From the NCBI GenBank assembly GCA_017516485.1, contig JAFXCH010000062.1, positions 1 to 64,000 on the forward strand: a stretch of DNA of 64,000 nucleotides, given 5' to 3'. The notes under the pieces were generated by a model, which ran no database searches, had not been told where the DNA came from, and saw only the letters and a program-made list of their open reading frames with translations. The DNA is from Clostridia bacterium (GTDB lineage: Bacteria; Bacillota; Clostridia; Oscillospirales; Acutalibacteraceae). The translations under genes were made by a program, and so were the position numbers. Below are positions 52,444 to 61,964 of this stretch, one piece after another. Position 1 is the first letter of the stretch, and the number at the start of each line of letters is the position of its first letter.

Positions 52444-53766
52444 TTATTCAGCCTCTCCGATGAGGTCATACTCATCTGTGTTGATAATTGTTACATTGCA
52501 GAAATCGCCTTCGCTGTAGTAGTCTGATGTTGTGAATTTGACAACACAGTCAATTTCGGGTGCATCCATATAAGTTCTGCCTGTGTAGCTGTCGCTGTAA
52601 GCATCATAGCCCTCGACAAGCACTTCAAAGCTTTTACCGATATAGCGGTTGTGTTTGTCGAGCACAATGTCGTACTGGTCGTTCATTATTATTTCTTGTC
52701 TGTCAAGCTTTGTGCGTTCGTCAAGCTGACCGTCAAACTCTGCGGCAGGTGTACCTTCTTCAGCTGAATAAGCAAAGCAGCCGAGATGGTCAAATTCAAT
52801 CTCGTTAACAAACAAAGCAAGGTTTTCAAATTCTTCATCGGTTTCACCGGGGAAACCTGTAATGAATGTAGTGCGTACGATTATATCAGGCATTCTGTCC
52901 CTGAGCTTTGCAATAAGCTCTCTTATCTGCTGCTGTGTACCTCTGCGATTCATTCGTTTGAGTACGTTGTCATCAGCGTGCTGAAGCGGCAGGTCAACAT
53001 AGTGCAGTACTTTGGGCAGTGTTGCCATAGTTTCGATAAGCTCGTCGGTAAACTCGTCCGGGTAGCAGTAGAGCATTCTTATCCAGTGAATACCGTCAAT
53101 TTCGTTAAGCTGTCTGAGAAGTTCGGGGAGTTTAAGTTCGCCGTATAAATCCTTACCGTAGAGTGTAGTGTCCTGAGCAACAACAATTAGCTCTTTTACA
53201 CCTTTTTCGGCAAGGCTCTTTGCTTCTTCTATAATATCTTCAATCTCACGGCTGCGGTATTTGCCTCTTATTGAAGGGATTGCACAGTAGGTGCAGCAGT
53301 TGTTGCAACCGTCAGCAATTTTGAGATATGCGTAATACTCGGGTGTTGTGAGCACGCGTTCGCCACTCAAAGGCATATTGCACTTGTCGGGGTATGTGCC
53401 GATTCTTTCGCCGTCAATTACTTTTTTGCATATTTCAGCAATATCACCGTTTGCACCGATGCCTACAACAGCATCTACCTCAGGAAATTCGCTGAGTATT
53501 TCATCCTTATATCTTTCAGCAAGACAGCCGGTTACGATAATTTTGCCGATAACTCCGTCTTCCTTAAGCTGAGCCATATCAAGAATATTCTCGATGGCTT
53601 CTTTTTTTGCAGACTCGATAAAACCGCAGGTATTTATAATTACAGCGTCAACACCATCGTAAGGGTCTGCTATCTCAAATCCGCAAGCATCAAGCTTGGC
53701 AAGCAGACATTCACCGTCTATCTGATTTTTGGGGCAGCCGAGTGAAATGAAACCAACAGTACTCAT
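52444..53766 (-). CDS. rimO: Ribosomal protein S12 methylthiotransferase RimO
   Basis: A 440-residue radical SAM methylthiotransferase. The N-terminal UPF0004 domain has cluster ligands Cys11, Cys47 and Cys81. The radical SAM cluster motif is Cys154-x3-Cys158-x2-Cys161. A C-terminal TRAM domain starts near residue 375. The opening VGFISLGCPKNQIDGE is RimO-specific rather than MiaB-like. It overlaps recX by ATGA. Confidence 0.95.
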   Translation of the reverse strand: MSTVGFISLGCPKNQIDGECLLAKLDACGFEIADPYDGVDAVIINTCGFIESAKKEAIENILDMAQLKEDGVIGKIIVTGCLAERYKDEILSEFPEVDAVVGIGANGDIAEICKKVIDGERIGTYPDKCNMPLSGERVLTTPEYYAYLKIADGCNNCCTYCAIPSIRGKYRSREIEDIIEEAKSLAEKGVKELIVVAQDTTLYGKDLYGELKLPELLRQLNEIDGIHWIRMLYCYPDEFTDELIETMATLPKVLHYVDLPLQHADDNVLKRMNRRGTQQQIRELIAKLRDRMPDIIVRTTFITGFPGETDEEFENLALFVNEIEFDHLGCFAYSAEEGTPAAEFDGQLDERTKLDRQEIIMNDQYDIVLDKHNRYIGKSFEVLVEGYDAYSDSYTGRTYMDAPEIDCVVKFTTSDYYSEGDFCNVTIINTDEYDLIGEAE

Positions 53767-54383
53767 ATGTCACAAACCTCGTCAAAATTATCGTATTCGC
53801 TCATAGCACTCCGTATGTCGGAGTAACTGTAGCCCAGTCGCAGTAAAGCGGCAAAAACCTGTTTTCTGCCTTTTTCTGTGGTAAGCTTTCGTGAAAACTT
53901 ACCTTCTAATAATAACCTAATATTATTGCTTTCGTCAAGAGTAATTGAATTAATTGTGATTTCGGCAGTTTCACGGTCAATTCCTCTGCGCAGAAGTTCT
54001 GACTGAATAGCGCGTATTCCGTAGCCTTTTCTGCTTGCAAGTTCTTCCGCCAGAGTAAATGCATAGCGTTCATCATTAATGTATCCCAGTGCTTTGATTC
54101 TTTCAACTGCATCTTGTGCCGCAGCATCACCGTCAGCTCGGCGAAGCTTGTTATATAGCTCTTTTTCGCAGTGATCGCGCCTTGAAAGAATGTTGAGCGC
54201 ACGGTTGAAACAGCGGCGTTTTGCGATTTTATCTGCAAGTGTCTGATACTGCTCTTCGTCAATTTCATCACCTGAAATGTAACCGCTTGAAAACCAGAAA
54301 TCAGCATCAACGGTGAGCTTGTACTCACCGTTGATGCTGATATGTATCTTGTTAGCTTTGCCTTTTTGTGCTGTAATTATCAT
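53763..54383 (-). CDS. recX: Regulatory protein RecX
   Basis: A 206-residue helical-repeat protein that modulates RecA filaments. The three-helix repeat pattern is visible in ALNILSRRDHCEKELYNKL, YGIRAIQSELLRRGID and KQVFAALLRLGYSYSDIRSAM. It lies 5 bases after recA, the usual partner position. Confidence 0.92.
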   Translation of the reverse strand: MIITAQKGKANKIHISINGEYKLTVDADFWFSSGYISGDEIDEEQYQTLADKIAKRRCFNRALNILSRRDHCEKELYNKLRRADGDAAAQDAVERIKALGYINDERYAFTLAEELASRKGYGIRAIQSELLRRGIDRETAEITINSITLDESNNIRLLLEGKFSRKLTTEKGRKQVFAALLRLGYSYSDIRSAMSEYDNFDEVCDI

Positions 54384-54388
54384 AATTC

Positions 54389-55534
54389 TCAGTCGTCTAC
54401 TGCAATATCAAGGTTTGCCTTAAGCTTAGCTTTGGGTGCCGGCGGAGCAACAACGGGTGCAGGAGCAACCGGCATAGCAGCGGAATCATCATCCTCTGCT
54501 TCTTCAGAAGTCGTGAAAGAAGAGCTGTCAGCAAATCTTGCTCTGACCTTTGCTTCTATTTCGTCACGGAGAGCTTTATTAGTGCGAATCATTTCCTTTA
54601 CGTTATCGCGACCCTGACCGAGACGCTCGTCATTGTATGAGAACCATGCACCGCTCTTATGAACAATATCAAACTGAACAGCGAGGTCGAGAATTTCGCC
54701 CTCAACCGTAATTCCTTTTCCGAACATAATGTCAAACTCTGCAGTCTTGAAAGGAGGAGCAACCTTGTTCTTTACAATCTTTGCTTTGGTGCGGCTGCCG
54801 ATAAATTCGCCGCCGGGGCCCTTGAGCTGCTCAACCTTGCGTACGTCGATACGCATGGAAGCGTAGTACTTGAGAGCACGACCGCCTGTTGTAACCTCGG
54901 GATTGCCGTACATAACGCCGACCTTCTCACGAAGCTGGTTGATGAATATAAGTATTGTGTTGGATTTTGAGATTGCACCTGCGAGTTTACGCAGAGCCTG
55001 AGACATAAGTCTTGCGTGAAGGCCTACGTGTGAGTCGCCCATTTCACCCTCGATTTCTGCACGGGGTACAAGCGCTGCAACAGAGTCTACAACAACAACG
55101 TCAAGTGCACCTGAACGAACAAGAGCTTCTGTGATTTCAAGTGCTTGCTCACCGTTATCGGGCTGAGAAACAAGGAGTGAATCGATATCTACACCGAGGT
55201 GTGAAGCGTATACGGGGTCAAGTGCGTGCTCAGCATCGATGAATGCACATTCGCCGCCTGCCTTCTGAGCCTCGGCAACTACATGCAGAGCGAGAGTGGT
55301 TTTACCTGATGATTCGGGACCGTAAATCTCAATAATTCTGCCGCGGGGGAGACCGCCGATACCTGTTGCCTGGTCAAGTGTGAGAGAGCCGGTTGAGATA
55401 GCCTCTACATTGAGGCCGCGGTCCTGACCGAGACGCATAATGGCACCCTTGCCGTATGTTTTTTCGATCTGCTTGAGTGCAGTTTCAAGAGCACTGTTTT
55501 TATCTGCTATTTTAGGTGTTGCTTTATCTGCCAT
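54389..55534 (-). CDS. recA: Recombinase RecA
   Basis: A 381-residue recombinase. Walker [11 protein letters not shown], the L1 region [10 protein letters not shown]-type segment ([21 protein letters not shown]), VVVDSVAAL and [17 protein letters not shown] are standard. The C-terminal tail is acidic and Ala/Pro-rich. Start at ATG 55534, with CGGAGG nine bases upstream; an open upstream extension crosses the promoter and operator and is rejected. It is the head of recA-recX-rimO-pgsA. Confidence 0.98.
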   Translation of the reverse strand: MADKATPKIADKNSALETALKQIEKTYGKGAIMRLGQDRGLNVEAISTGSLTLDQATGIGGLPRGRIIEIYGPESSGKTTLALHVVAEAQKAGGECAFIDAEHALDPVYASHLGVDIDSLLVSQPDNGEQALEITEALVRSGALDVVVVDSVAALVPRAEIEGEMGDSHVGLHARLMSQALRKLAGAISKSNTILIFINQLREKVGVMYGNPEVTTGGRALKYYASMRIDVRKVEQLKGPGGEFIGSRTKAKIVKNKVAPPFKTAEFDIMFGKGITVEGEILDLAVQFDIVHKSGAWFSYNDERLGQGRDNVKEMIRTNKALRDEIEAKVRARFADSSSFTTSEEAEDDDSAAMPVAPAPVVAPPAPKAKLKANLDIAVDD

Positions 55535-55557
55535 ATCTTTATCCTCCGAAAGGTATA

Positions 55558-55570
55558 GTACAAATGTTCG
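55558..55570 (-). promoter_or_regulatory. LexA-like SOS operator
   Basis: CGAACATTTGTAC on the minus strand matches the Gram-positive SOS box (CGAAC-N4-GTTCG) with a single changed base in its GTTC half. It sits just downstream of the recA -10 box, where LexA would block initiation or clearance. Confidence 0.65.
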
Positions 55571-55582
55571 GTTACACGTTCG

Positions 55583-55611
55583 ATTATACCTTTTTGCACA
55601 ATAATTGTCAA
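55583..55611 (-). promoter_or_regulatory. Full-consensus recA promoter
   Basis: On the minus strand TTGACA (55606-55611), exactly 17 bases, TATAAT (55583-55588). Both boxes are perfect, consistent with a strong promoter restrained by the adjacent LexA-like site. Confidence 0.88.
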
Positions 55612-55722
55612 GCGTTTTTCTACAATCTGCAAAAATTATTTTTGTTAATCTCAAATACCCTTGCATTTTGTTATGGTTTCGTTTATTATTGTAATAATTA
55701 TTATAATGCGAGGAGTACTATT

Positions 55723-57054
55723 ATGCATACCATAACCGTAGATTTTGATAAATCTAACGGCAAAATCAAACCTATGCATGCTGTCAATAACGGTCCTGTA
55801 TATAAGTTTGCTTCTGACCAGCGTATTACAAATATCGATTCTTACCGTGCTGCAGGTATTCCTTACGCAAGAACTCACGACGCTTATTATTTCGCAACCT
55901 ATGGTGGCGAGCATATTGTAGATGTCAATTTCATTTTTCCGGATTTCGATGCCGATCCTTATAATCCCGATTCGTACGATTTCTGTCTTACTGATGAATA
56001 TCTGCACGTAATTGAGCTTGCAGGTACAAAGACTTTTTTCCGTTTGGGTTCAAAAATCGAACATTGGAAGAAGAAGTACAATACTTTACCACCCAAGGAT
56101 TTTAAAAAATGGGCAGTTATCTGCGAACATATAATCAGACATTATAACTATGGGTGGGCAGATGGCTTTAATATGGGCATCGAGTATTGGGAGATATGGA
56201 ACGAGCCTGACCTTGACCACGATGACAGTGAAAATAAACGCTGTTGGGGTGGTACTAAAGCACAGTTTTTTGAGCTTTACGATGTATCTGCAACGCATCT
56301 CAAGTCCTGCTTCCCCGAACTCAAAATAGGTGGCCCTGCCATTGCGTGCAATCTGGAGTGGGCGGATGATTTCCTCAAACAGCTCGTTGCTCCTCTCGAT
56401 TTCTTTTCGTGGCATATCTATACAAACGATCCTAAAGGTGTTGTTGAGCGCACGGAATATGTGCGTCGTATGCTCGATAAATACGGTTTTACAGATACCG
56501 AAAGTATACTTAACGAGTGGAATTATGTAAAAGGCTGGGAAGGCGACGATTGGGTTTATTCACTCAAATCCGAAAAAGGTCTCAAGGGTGCTTCGTTTAC
56601 TGCTGGCACAATGTGCGCTTCTCAGTATACTCCGCTTGATATGCTTATGTATTATGATGCACGTCCTTGCGGTATGAACGGTCTTTTCAATACGGATTTT
56701 GTCAATGAATGTTTAAAAGGCTATTATCCTTTCAGAATGTTCAATGAGCTTTATAAGCTCGGCAACAGTGTTGAGGTTACGTGCGATTGTGATGAGATTT
56801 ATGTCTGTGCCGCAAGGTCAGATGCTGAATACGCAGTTATGCTTACTTATTTTTCCGATGATGATTCTGCCGCTTCAAAGCAGATTTCACTTGCTCTTAA
56901 CGGTCTGACACAGGCAACATCTCAAATATATCTGCTTGATAAAGATAACGATATGACGCTTGTCCGTACGGACAGTGTATCGACTGAAAATCCGGTAATA
57001 AATCTCGGTTTATCTCTTTTTGATACGTATCTTATTAAATTTACAACTATATAA
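55723..57054 (+). CDS. GH39 family beta-xylosidase-like glycosidase, cytoplasmic
   Basis: About 443 residues, no signal peptide. The GH39 barrel carries the acid/base Glu161 in EIWNEPDL and the nucleophile Glu265 in ILNEWNY, at the expected spacing. The opening MHAVNNGPVY is a GH39 hallmark. A C-terminal beta-sandwich of ~90 residues follows. Beta-xylosidase is the usual activity, but related activities exist. Start at ATG 55723 after GCGAGGAG; the frame upstream is open but lies in the recA promoter region. It begins a gene set for hexose/deoxysugar use. Confidence 0.88.
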   Translation: MHTITVDFDKSNGKIKPMHAVNNGPVYKFASDQRITNIDSYRAAGIPYARTHDAYYFATYGGEHIVDVNFIFPDFDADPYNPDSYDFCLTDEYLHVIELAGTKTFFRLGSKIEHWKKKYNTLPPKDFKKWAVICEHIIRHYNYGWADGFNMGIEYWEIWNEPDLDHDDSENKRCWGGTKAQFFELYDVSATHLKSCFPELKIGGPAIACNLEWADDFLKQLVAPLDFFSWHIYTNDPKGVVERTEYVRRMLDKYGFTDTESILNEWNYVKGWEGDDWVYSLKSEKGLKGASFTAGTMCASQYTPLDMLMYYDARPCGMNGLFNTDFVNECLKGYYPFRMFNELYKLGNSVEVTCDCDEIYVCAARSDAEYAVMLTYFSDDDSAASKQISLALNGLTQATSQIYLLDKDNDMTLVRTDSVSTENPVINLGLSLFDTYLIKFTTI

Positions 57055-57070
57055 TTAAAGGTGAAATATT

Positions 57071-58177
57071 ATGATTATTGATGAATTGGTATCACTTTCT
57101 AATCTCTACGGCTCAAACGAAGAGCTTGTGCTTGCAGGCGGCGGCAATACCTCCGCTAAAGACGGCGATGTAATGTATATCAAAGGCTCGGGTACACAGC
57201 TTGCAACAATTACAGCCGAAGGCTTTGTAAAAATGAACAGACAGGCACTTGCCGATATTTTTACAAAGGAATATCCGACCGATGACGATGCACGTGAGGC
57301 TCAGGCTCTGGCTGATCTCTCTGCTGCAAGAATGCCGGGCGAAGAGAGCAAGCGCCCCAGTGTTGAGACTTTGCTCCACAGTCTTTTCCCTCATACCTTT
57401 GTCCTTCATGTACATCCCGCTCTTGTCAACGGTCTTACATGTGCCGTTAATGGCAAGGCAGAGGCAGAGCGTATGTTTGGCGACGGCTTTATATGGGTTG
57501 AGTCCTGTAAGCCGGGCTATACTCTTTCCAAAATATGTTACGATAAAATGAAAGCTTATATGTCTGAGCATGGCAAGGCTGCCGATATGCTCCTTCTTCA
57601 GAATCACGGTATTTTTATTGCTGCCGATACTGCAGAGAAAATAGGCGACAAGCTTGCAGATGTAATGTCAAAGCTCAATGCTGCGGTTGTGCGCTGGTCT
57701 GATTTTGACAGCGGCGATTACGACGGCGAAAAGGCACAGAAATGCTTTGATGTTATCTATGAAGTATACGGTGACGATGCGGTAATTACTTATGAGCCGA
57801 GTGCAGAGGCACTTAAGTTTGCCGAAAGCCCCGAAACAGCTCAGGCTGTTATGAAGCCCTTTACTCCCGACCATATTGTATACTGCAAGGCAGAGCCCGT
57901 ATACGGTTTCTGCAACGGTTGTATCAAGGGTGCGGTCAATAAATACTTCGAAGAAAAAGGCTATATGCCCAAGATTATTATTATCAGCGGCTGCGGTTTC
58001 TTTGCAGTTGATATGACTCCCAAGGGCAGTGATACTGCGGCAATACTTTTCAACGATGCACTCAAGGTTGCAACCTATGCCGAGTCATTCGGCGGTCCTC
58101 TTCATATGACAGATGAGCTTTCTGATTTCATTACCAACTGGGAAGTTGAATCTTACAGACAGAAACAGAATGCATAA
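57071..58177 (+). CDS. Class II aldolase, RhaD-type rhamnulose-1-phosphate aldolase domain
   Basis: A 368-residue class II aldolase/adducin protein. LAGGGNTSAK and YIKGSGTQLATI bind the substrate phosphate region, zinc ligands are in LHVHPALVN and QNHGIF, and the C-terminal part (PDHIVYCKAEP, SGCGFFAV, DELSDFITNWEVESYR) matches the aldolase half of bifunctional RhaD. The short-chain dehydrogenase half is absent. With a GH78 rhamnosidase two genes downstream, cleavage of L-rhamnulose 1-phosphate is the best guess; L-fuculose phosphate is an alternative given the fucosidases in the window. Confidence 0.83.
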   Translation: MIIDELVSLSNLYGSNEELVLAGGGNTSAKDGDVMYIKGSGTQLATITAEGFVKMNRQALADIFTKEYPTDDDAREAQALADLSAARMPGEESKRPSVETLLHSLFPHTFVLHVHPALVNGLTCAVNGKAEAERMFGDGFIWVESCKPGYTLSKICYDKMKAYMSEHGKAADMLLLQNHGIFIAADTAEKIGDKLADVMSKLNAAVVRWSDFDSGDYDGEKAQKCFDVIYEVYGDDAVITYEPSAEALKFAESPETAQAVMKPFTPDHIVYCKAEPVYGFCNGCIKGAVNKYFEEKGYMPKIIIISGCGFFAVDMTPKGSDTAAILFNDALKVATYAESFGGPLHMTDELSDFITNWEVESYRQKQNA

Positions 58178-58207
58178 TATATAAATGAACTTTAGGAGAA
58201 TAAGACA

Positions 58208-59062
58208 ATGTTTTACAGTATAGAAAACGAATATCTAACCGCACAAATTGACGATATGGGTGCTCAGCTTCATTCACTTGTTACCAAGGATGACGGCTAT
58301 GAGTATCTCTGGCAGGGTAATCCTGATATCTGGTACGGTCAGGCACCTGTCCTTTTTCCCGTTATAGGTCAGCTTTTTGAGGATAAATTCCGTTACAATG
58401 GTAAGGAGTATCCTCTTGCCAAGCACGGCTTTGCACGCAAAATGCTCTTTGAGGCAGCCGATGTTGAGGGTGCAAGAGCTGTTTTTATTCTTCGCAGTAA
58501 CGATGAAACAAGGGGAATGTTCCCGTTTGAGTTTGAGTTTGCCGTCTGCTTTGAGCTTGTAGGCAGAGCAATCAAGGTTACTCATACCGTTACAAATCTC
58601 GATGATAAAACTATGTATTTCTCCTGCGGTGCACACCCGGGCTTCAACTGTGCAATTGGCGACTACCTTGAGTTTGAAGAGAGCGAAGAGGGGGCACAGG
58701 TTGAGAAGATTGATAAAGAGAATATTATTATCGGCACAAAGTTCGACGTTGAGCTTGAAGAAGGAAGGCGCCTTCGTCTTACTCCGGAGCTTTTTGCCGA
58801 GGATGCACTTATTTTCTCCGAGCTCAACTCTAATGTAGTTGTACTCAAGAGCGATAACGGTGACCGTACAGTCCGTTTTGATTTCGGCGATGCTCCTTTC
58901 CTCGGTATCTGGGCAAAGCCCAACGCACCCTATGTCTGCATTGAACCGTGGTACGGTGTGAATGATGACAGAATCAGATATGAGGATATTTCTCAGAAGC
59001 GCGGTATTGAGAGCCTTGAGCCTGAAGAGAGATTCGACCTCGTCTGGATTGCAGAATTATAA
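58208..59062 (+). CDS. Aldose 1-epimerase family protein (GalM/LacX-like)
   Basis: A 284-residue beta-sandwich protein of the galactose mutarotase superfamily. It has LVTKDDGYEYLWQG, VLFPVIGQL, KHGFAR (with an active-site His), CGAHPGFN (His) and CIEPWYGVND (Glu). It resembles the LacX-like subgroup, which interconverts anomers of sugars or sugar phosphates. It lies 30 bases after the aldolase gene and ends before a terminator. Confidence 0.88.
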   Translation: MFYSIENEYLTAQIDDMGAQLHSLVTKDDGYEYLWQGNPDIWYGQAPVLFPVIGQLFEDKFRYNGKEYPLAKHGFARKMLFEAADVEGARAVFILRSNDETRGMFPFEFEFAVCFELVGRAIKVTHTVTNLDDKTMYFSCGAHPGFNCAIGDYLEFEESEEGAQVEKIDKENIIIGTKFDVELEEGRRLRLTPELFAEDALIFSELNSNVVVLKSDNGDRTVRFDFGDAPFLGIWAKPNAPYVCIEPWYGVNDDRIRYEDISQKRGIESLEPEERFDLVWIAEL

Positions 59063-59073
59063 TAAAACAATAT

Positions 59074-59099
59074 AGCCGTGGCGTGTCCACGGCTTTTTT
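59074..59099 (+). terminator. Terminator after the epimerase gene
   Basis: AGCCGTGG-CGTGT-CCACGGCT stem-loop followed by TTTTTG. It separates the epimerase from the rhamnosidase gene only 18 bases before the latter's start, so the rhamnosidase depends on readthrough or on a promoter I could not identify. Confidence 0.85.
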
Positions 59100-59116
59100 G
59101 ATAGGGGAATTTAACT

Positions 59117-61360
59117 ATGACACATAATGAAATGTTCGGCAGTGCAAAATGGATTTGTGCTGCAGCTGATATTGCTTCTCCGCTTTTTCGTGCACAGTTT
59201 TCCGCAAAAAATGTGAAAAAAGCAGAGATTACAATTTGCGGTCTTGGTTTTTTTGAAATGTATCTCAACGGCAAAAAGGTTTCCGATGACCTTTTAGTGC
59301 CTTCTTTTTCTCAGTATTGTTACCGTGATTTGAGTGAGCACTACAAAATCCGTCAGGATAAAATGAGCTACCGCACCTATGTTTTACAATATGATGTGAC
59401 CGATTATCTGCTTGACGGCGAAAATGCAATCGGTGTGCAGCTTGGTAACGGTTGGTATAAGCTGTGCAATGAATATGACGGTGACCCGACTTGGCATCCT
59501 TATGGTGAGCTTAAGCTTTGCTATAAAATAAATATTACATTTAATAATGATACAACAGCCGAAATATTCAGCGATGAGAACGTTAAGTACAGCAATAGTG
59601 AAATAACATATAATAACATCTATGGTGGCGAGCGGCACGATTATTCTCTTGCAAGGCCTGGTTTCTCTTCTGTCGGATATAATGATTCCGATTGGAATAA
59701 TTCTATTGTTACTGAAGCACCCGATACGGAGTTTTATATTCAGACCTGTCCTGCCGACAGAGTAATCCGCAATATCACACCTGTTAAAGTTTGTGATTTA
59801 GGTGAAACAAGCGTATATGACTGCGGCGAAGGTATTACGGGATTTGCCGTGCTTAAATCAAAGCAGGACGGTGCAACACTTACCGCACGCTATGCCGACG
59901 CTCTTCACGATGATTTTACTCTTGATTTTTATCCGAGCGGCGGCGACGGCGAAAAATTACAGCAGGAGGTATTTGCCAATACCAAGACAGGAGATGAGTA
60001 CTTCCCGCATTTTTGCTGGCATGCATTCCGCTATATCGAGGTTTCAAATAATGCAGAAATTGTGACAGTTAACGTTGTCCATTCCGATTGTGAGGTTACA
60101 AGCGGTTTCGAGTCCGATAACGAAGTCCTCAATTGGCTTTATAAAACATACCTTCGCACTCAGCTTGACAATATGCATTGCGGTGTGCCGTCTGATTGCC
60201 CTCATATCGAGCGTCTCGGCTATACGGGTGACGGTCAGCTCTGTGCCGAAGCCGTAATGCTTATGACAGACAGTAAGGATTTCTATCTCAAATGGATGGC
60301 TGATATTGCCGACTGTCAGGATGTTGAAACAGGTCATGTCCAGCATACAACACCATTCTGCGGAGGTGGCGGAGGTCCTGCTGCGTGGGGCGGTGCAATA
60401 GTTGTTGTGCCCTATGTTTTCTATAAAACCTTCGGTGACAACTCCGTAATTGAGCAGTATCTCCCCAATATGTTAAAGTATGTCGATTATATGGTCAGCC
60501 ACAGCGAATGCGGCCTTGTCTGCCGTGAAGAGACCGAGTGGTGTCTGGGCGATTGGTGTGCACCTATGGAGCTTCATAAGCCTGAACCTCATACAAAGAG
60601 TCGTGTTCTTATTCCCGAAACCTTTGTCAATACCGTTCTTTTCATCAGGCAGATGAAAATGACCGTGGAGCTTGCAAAAATTATCGGCAAAGAGGATGAA
60701 GTTTCGCATCTTGCAGAACTTATCGAAAAAGCATCCAAAATGGTTGATGTCGCTTACTACAGCCCGATGACTCATTGCTATTGCGGTGATGTCCAGGGTG
60801 CTAACTGCCTTGCACTCGACGCAGGTCTTGGTGACGAAAAAACACTGCAGATGACGGTTGATAAATACCGTGACAGAGAGCGATTTGATACAGGTATCGT
60901 CGCAACAGATGTCCTGCCGAGAATTTTGTTTGAGAGCGGTAATGCACAGCTTGCCTTCGATCTTATGACAGCACGCAAGTCACCGTCATTCGGCTATATG
61001 ATGGATCAGGGCGCAACAACCCTGTGGGAGGATTGGCTGCCTGAGCGTTCTCTCAATCATCCTATGTTCGGTGCTCTGACTCGTTATCTCTTTACATATC
61101 TGCTCGGTATTTCTCAATCAAAGGACAGCGCAGGCTTTGATAAAATAACAATCAAGCCTCAGCTTGTAAACGGTATGAATAAAGCGGGCGGCTATATTAC
61201 TACCGTAAAGGGCAGAATTGCCGTTGCTTACGAAAAAACAGGTAACAGCGTCAATTTCACGGTCGACCTTCCCGAAAATACCGCAGCCGAGTTTATCTGT
61301 GGCGAATATAAATCAACACTCAGCAGCGGCAAAAATGCGTTCTCATTTAATATTAACTAA
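59117..61360 (+). CDS. GH78 family alpha-L-rhamnosidase, cytoplasmic
   Basis: A 747-residue enzyme without a signal peptide. N-terminal beta domains (about 1-320; FFEMYLNGKKVSDDLLVPSFSQY is the typical GH78 accessory domain) precede the (alpha/alpha)6 domain with the GH78 signature PSDCPHIERLGYTGDGQ, which carries the general acid. Later come GATTLWEDWL, DSAGFDKITIKP, and a C-terminal beta domain (GYITTVKGRIAVAYE). It releases L-rhamnose from glycosides. Together with the RhaD-type aldolase gene it defines a rhamnose-use locus, though isomerase and kinase genes are not in the window. Confidence 0.92.
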   Translation: MTHNEMFGSAKWICAAADIASPLFRAQFSAKNVKKAEITICGLGFFEMYLNGKKVSDDLLVPSFSQYCYRDLSEHYKIRQDKMSYRTYVLQYDVTDYLLDGENAIGVQLGNGWYKLCNEYDGDPTWHPYGELKLCYKINITFNNDTTAEIFSDENVKYSNSEITYNNIYGGERHDYSLARPGFSSVGYNDSDWNNSIVTEAPDTEFYIQTCPADRVIRNITPVKVCDLGETSVYDCGEGITGFAVLKSKQDGATLTARYADALHDDFTLDFYPSGGDGEKLQQEVFANTKTGDEYFPHFCWHAFRYIEVSNNAEIVTVNVVHSDCEVTSGFESDNEVLNWLYKTYLRTQLDNMHCGVPSDCPHIERLGYTGDGQLCAEAVMLMTDSKDFYLKWMADIADCQDVETGHVQHTTPFCGGGGGPAAWGGAIVVVPYVFYKTFGDNSVIEQYLPNMLKYVDYMVSHSECGLVCREETEWCLGDWCAPMELHKPEPHTKSRVLIPETFVNTVLFIRQMKMTVELAKIIGKEDEVSHLAELIEKASKMVDVAYYSPMTHCYCGDVQGANCLALDAGLGDEKTLQMTVDKYRDRERFDTGIVATDVLPRILFESGNAQLAFDLMTARKSPSFGYMMDQGATTLWEDWLPERSLNHPMFGALTRYLFTYLLGISQSKDSAGFDKITIKPQLVNGMNKAGGYITTVKGRIAVAYEKTGNSVNFTVDLPENTAAEFICGEYKSTLSSGKNAFSFNIN

Positions 61361-61377
61361 AGATATTCAAATTTGTA

Positions 61378-61407
61378 CGGGAGGGTTTCCATGCCCTCTC
61401 GTTTTTA
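61378..61407 (+). terminator. Terminator after the rhamnosidase gene
   Basis: CGGGAGGG-TTTCCATG-CCCTCTCG stem-loop (one G-T pair) followed by TTTTTA. Confidence 0.75.
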
Positions 61408-61430
61408 TATCGCGGTAAATTTTTTGTTTG

Positions 61431-61902
61431 CCTCCCCTATGTAAGGGGAGGTGGGTCGGCATTTGCCGACTCGGAAGGGTTGTTATTGGGGGTGCATATT
61501 ATGTGCTTGCCGTTGTGTTTATGCTTTTTTACCACGGGCGGATGATATCCGCCCCTATAATTCTGCCGGTAATCCGTAGGGGCGGCCATTGGCCGTCCGT
61601 ATATATCGGGCGAACACAGTTCGCCCTATGGTATGCACAATGAAAATCGCTGTCATTCTGAGCGTCAAGCGAAGAATCTTACTCGGCTCCCTCGTGAGGG
61701 AGCTGGATTTTGCGAAGCAAAAGACTGAGGGAGTTTAAGATCCTTCACTGCGTTCAGGATGACATTGTTTTTTTATATCGCTGTGAATTGGTTTGTCAAA
61801 AGCATATTTCGGGCTACAGAGGGTTGCTATAAAAAATCAACATTAATTTTTCGCAATCCTCCGTCACGGCTTATGCCGTGCCACCTCCTTTCAAAAGGAG
61901 GT
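61431..61902. repeat. Non-coding patch of nested palindromic repeats
   Basis: No gene is visible between 61361 and 62020. The patch strings together at least eight hairpins: CCTCCCCT/AAGGGGAGG (61431-61451), GTCGGC/GCCGAC (61455-61470), GGGCGGAT/ATCCGCCC (61536-61554), GGCGGCC/GGCCGTCC (61581-61598), GGGCGAAC/GTTCGCCC (61608-61626), a long inverted repeat with arms starting TGTCATTCTGAGCG and ending GTTCAGGATGACA (61651-61764) that encloses GCTCCCTC/GAGGGAGC, then CACGGC/GCCGTG and CCTCCTTT/AAAGGAGG (61865-61902). It looks like an accumulation of short dispersed intergenic elements of the kind common in gut Clostridia. It is not phage or IS DNA. Confidence 0.75.
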
Positions 61903-61964
61903 TAACGCTTGACATTGAGGTTATATCTCTTTTACGGTGATTTTTTCAATTCCGAATTCCTTAT

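Noticed and set aside
55535-55666. N-terminal extension of RecA
   Set aside because: It crosses the consensus promoter and LexA-like site; ATG 55534 gives the standard RecA start.
55516-55722. N-terminal extension of the GH39 protein
   Set aside because: It overlaps the recA start and promoter on the other strand; ATG 55723 with GAGGAG gives the family N-terminus.
61431-61902. CRISPR array in the repeat patch
   Set aside because: The hairpins differ from each other and are not regularly spaced direct repeats; no cas gene is in the window.
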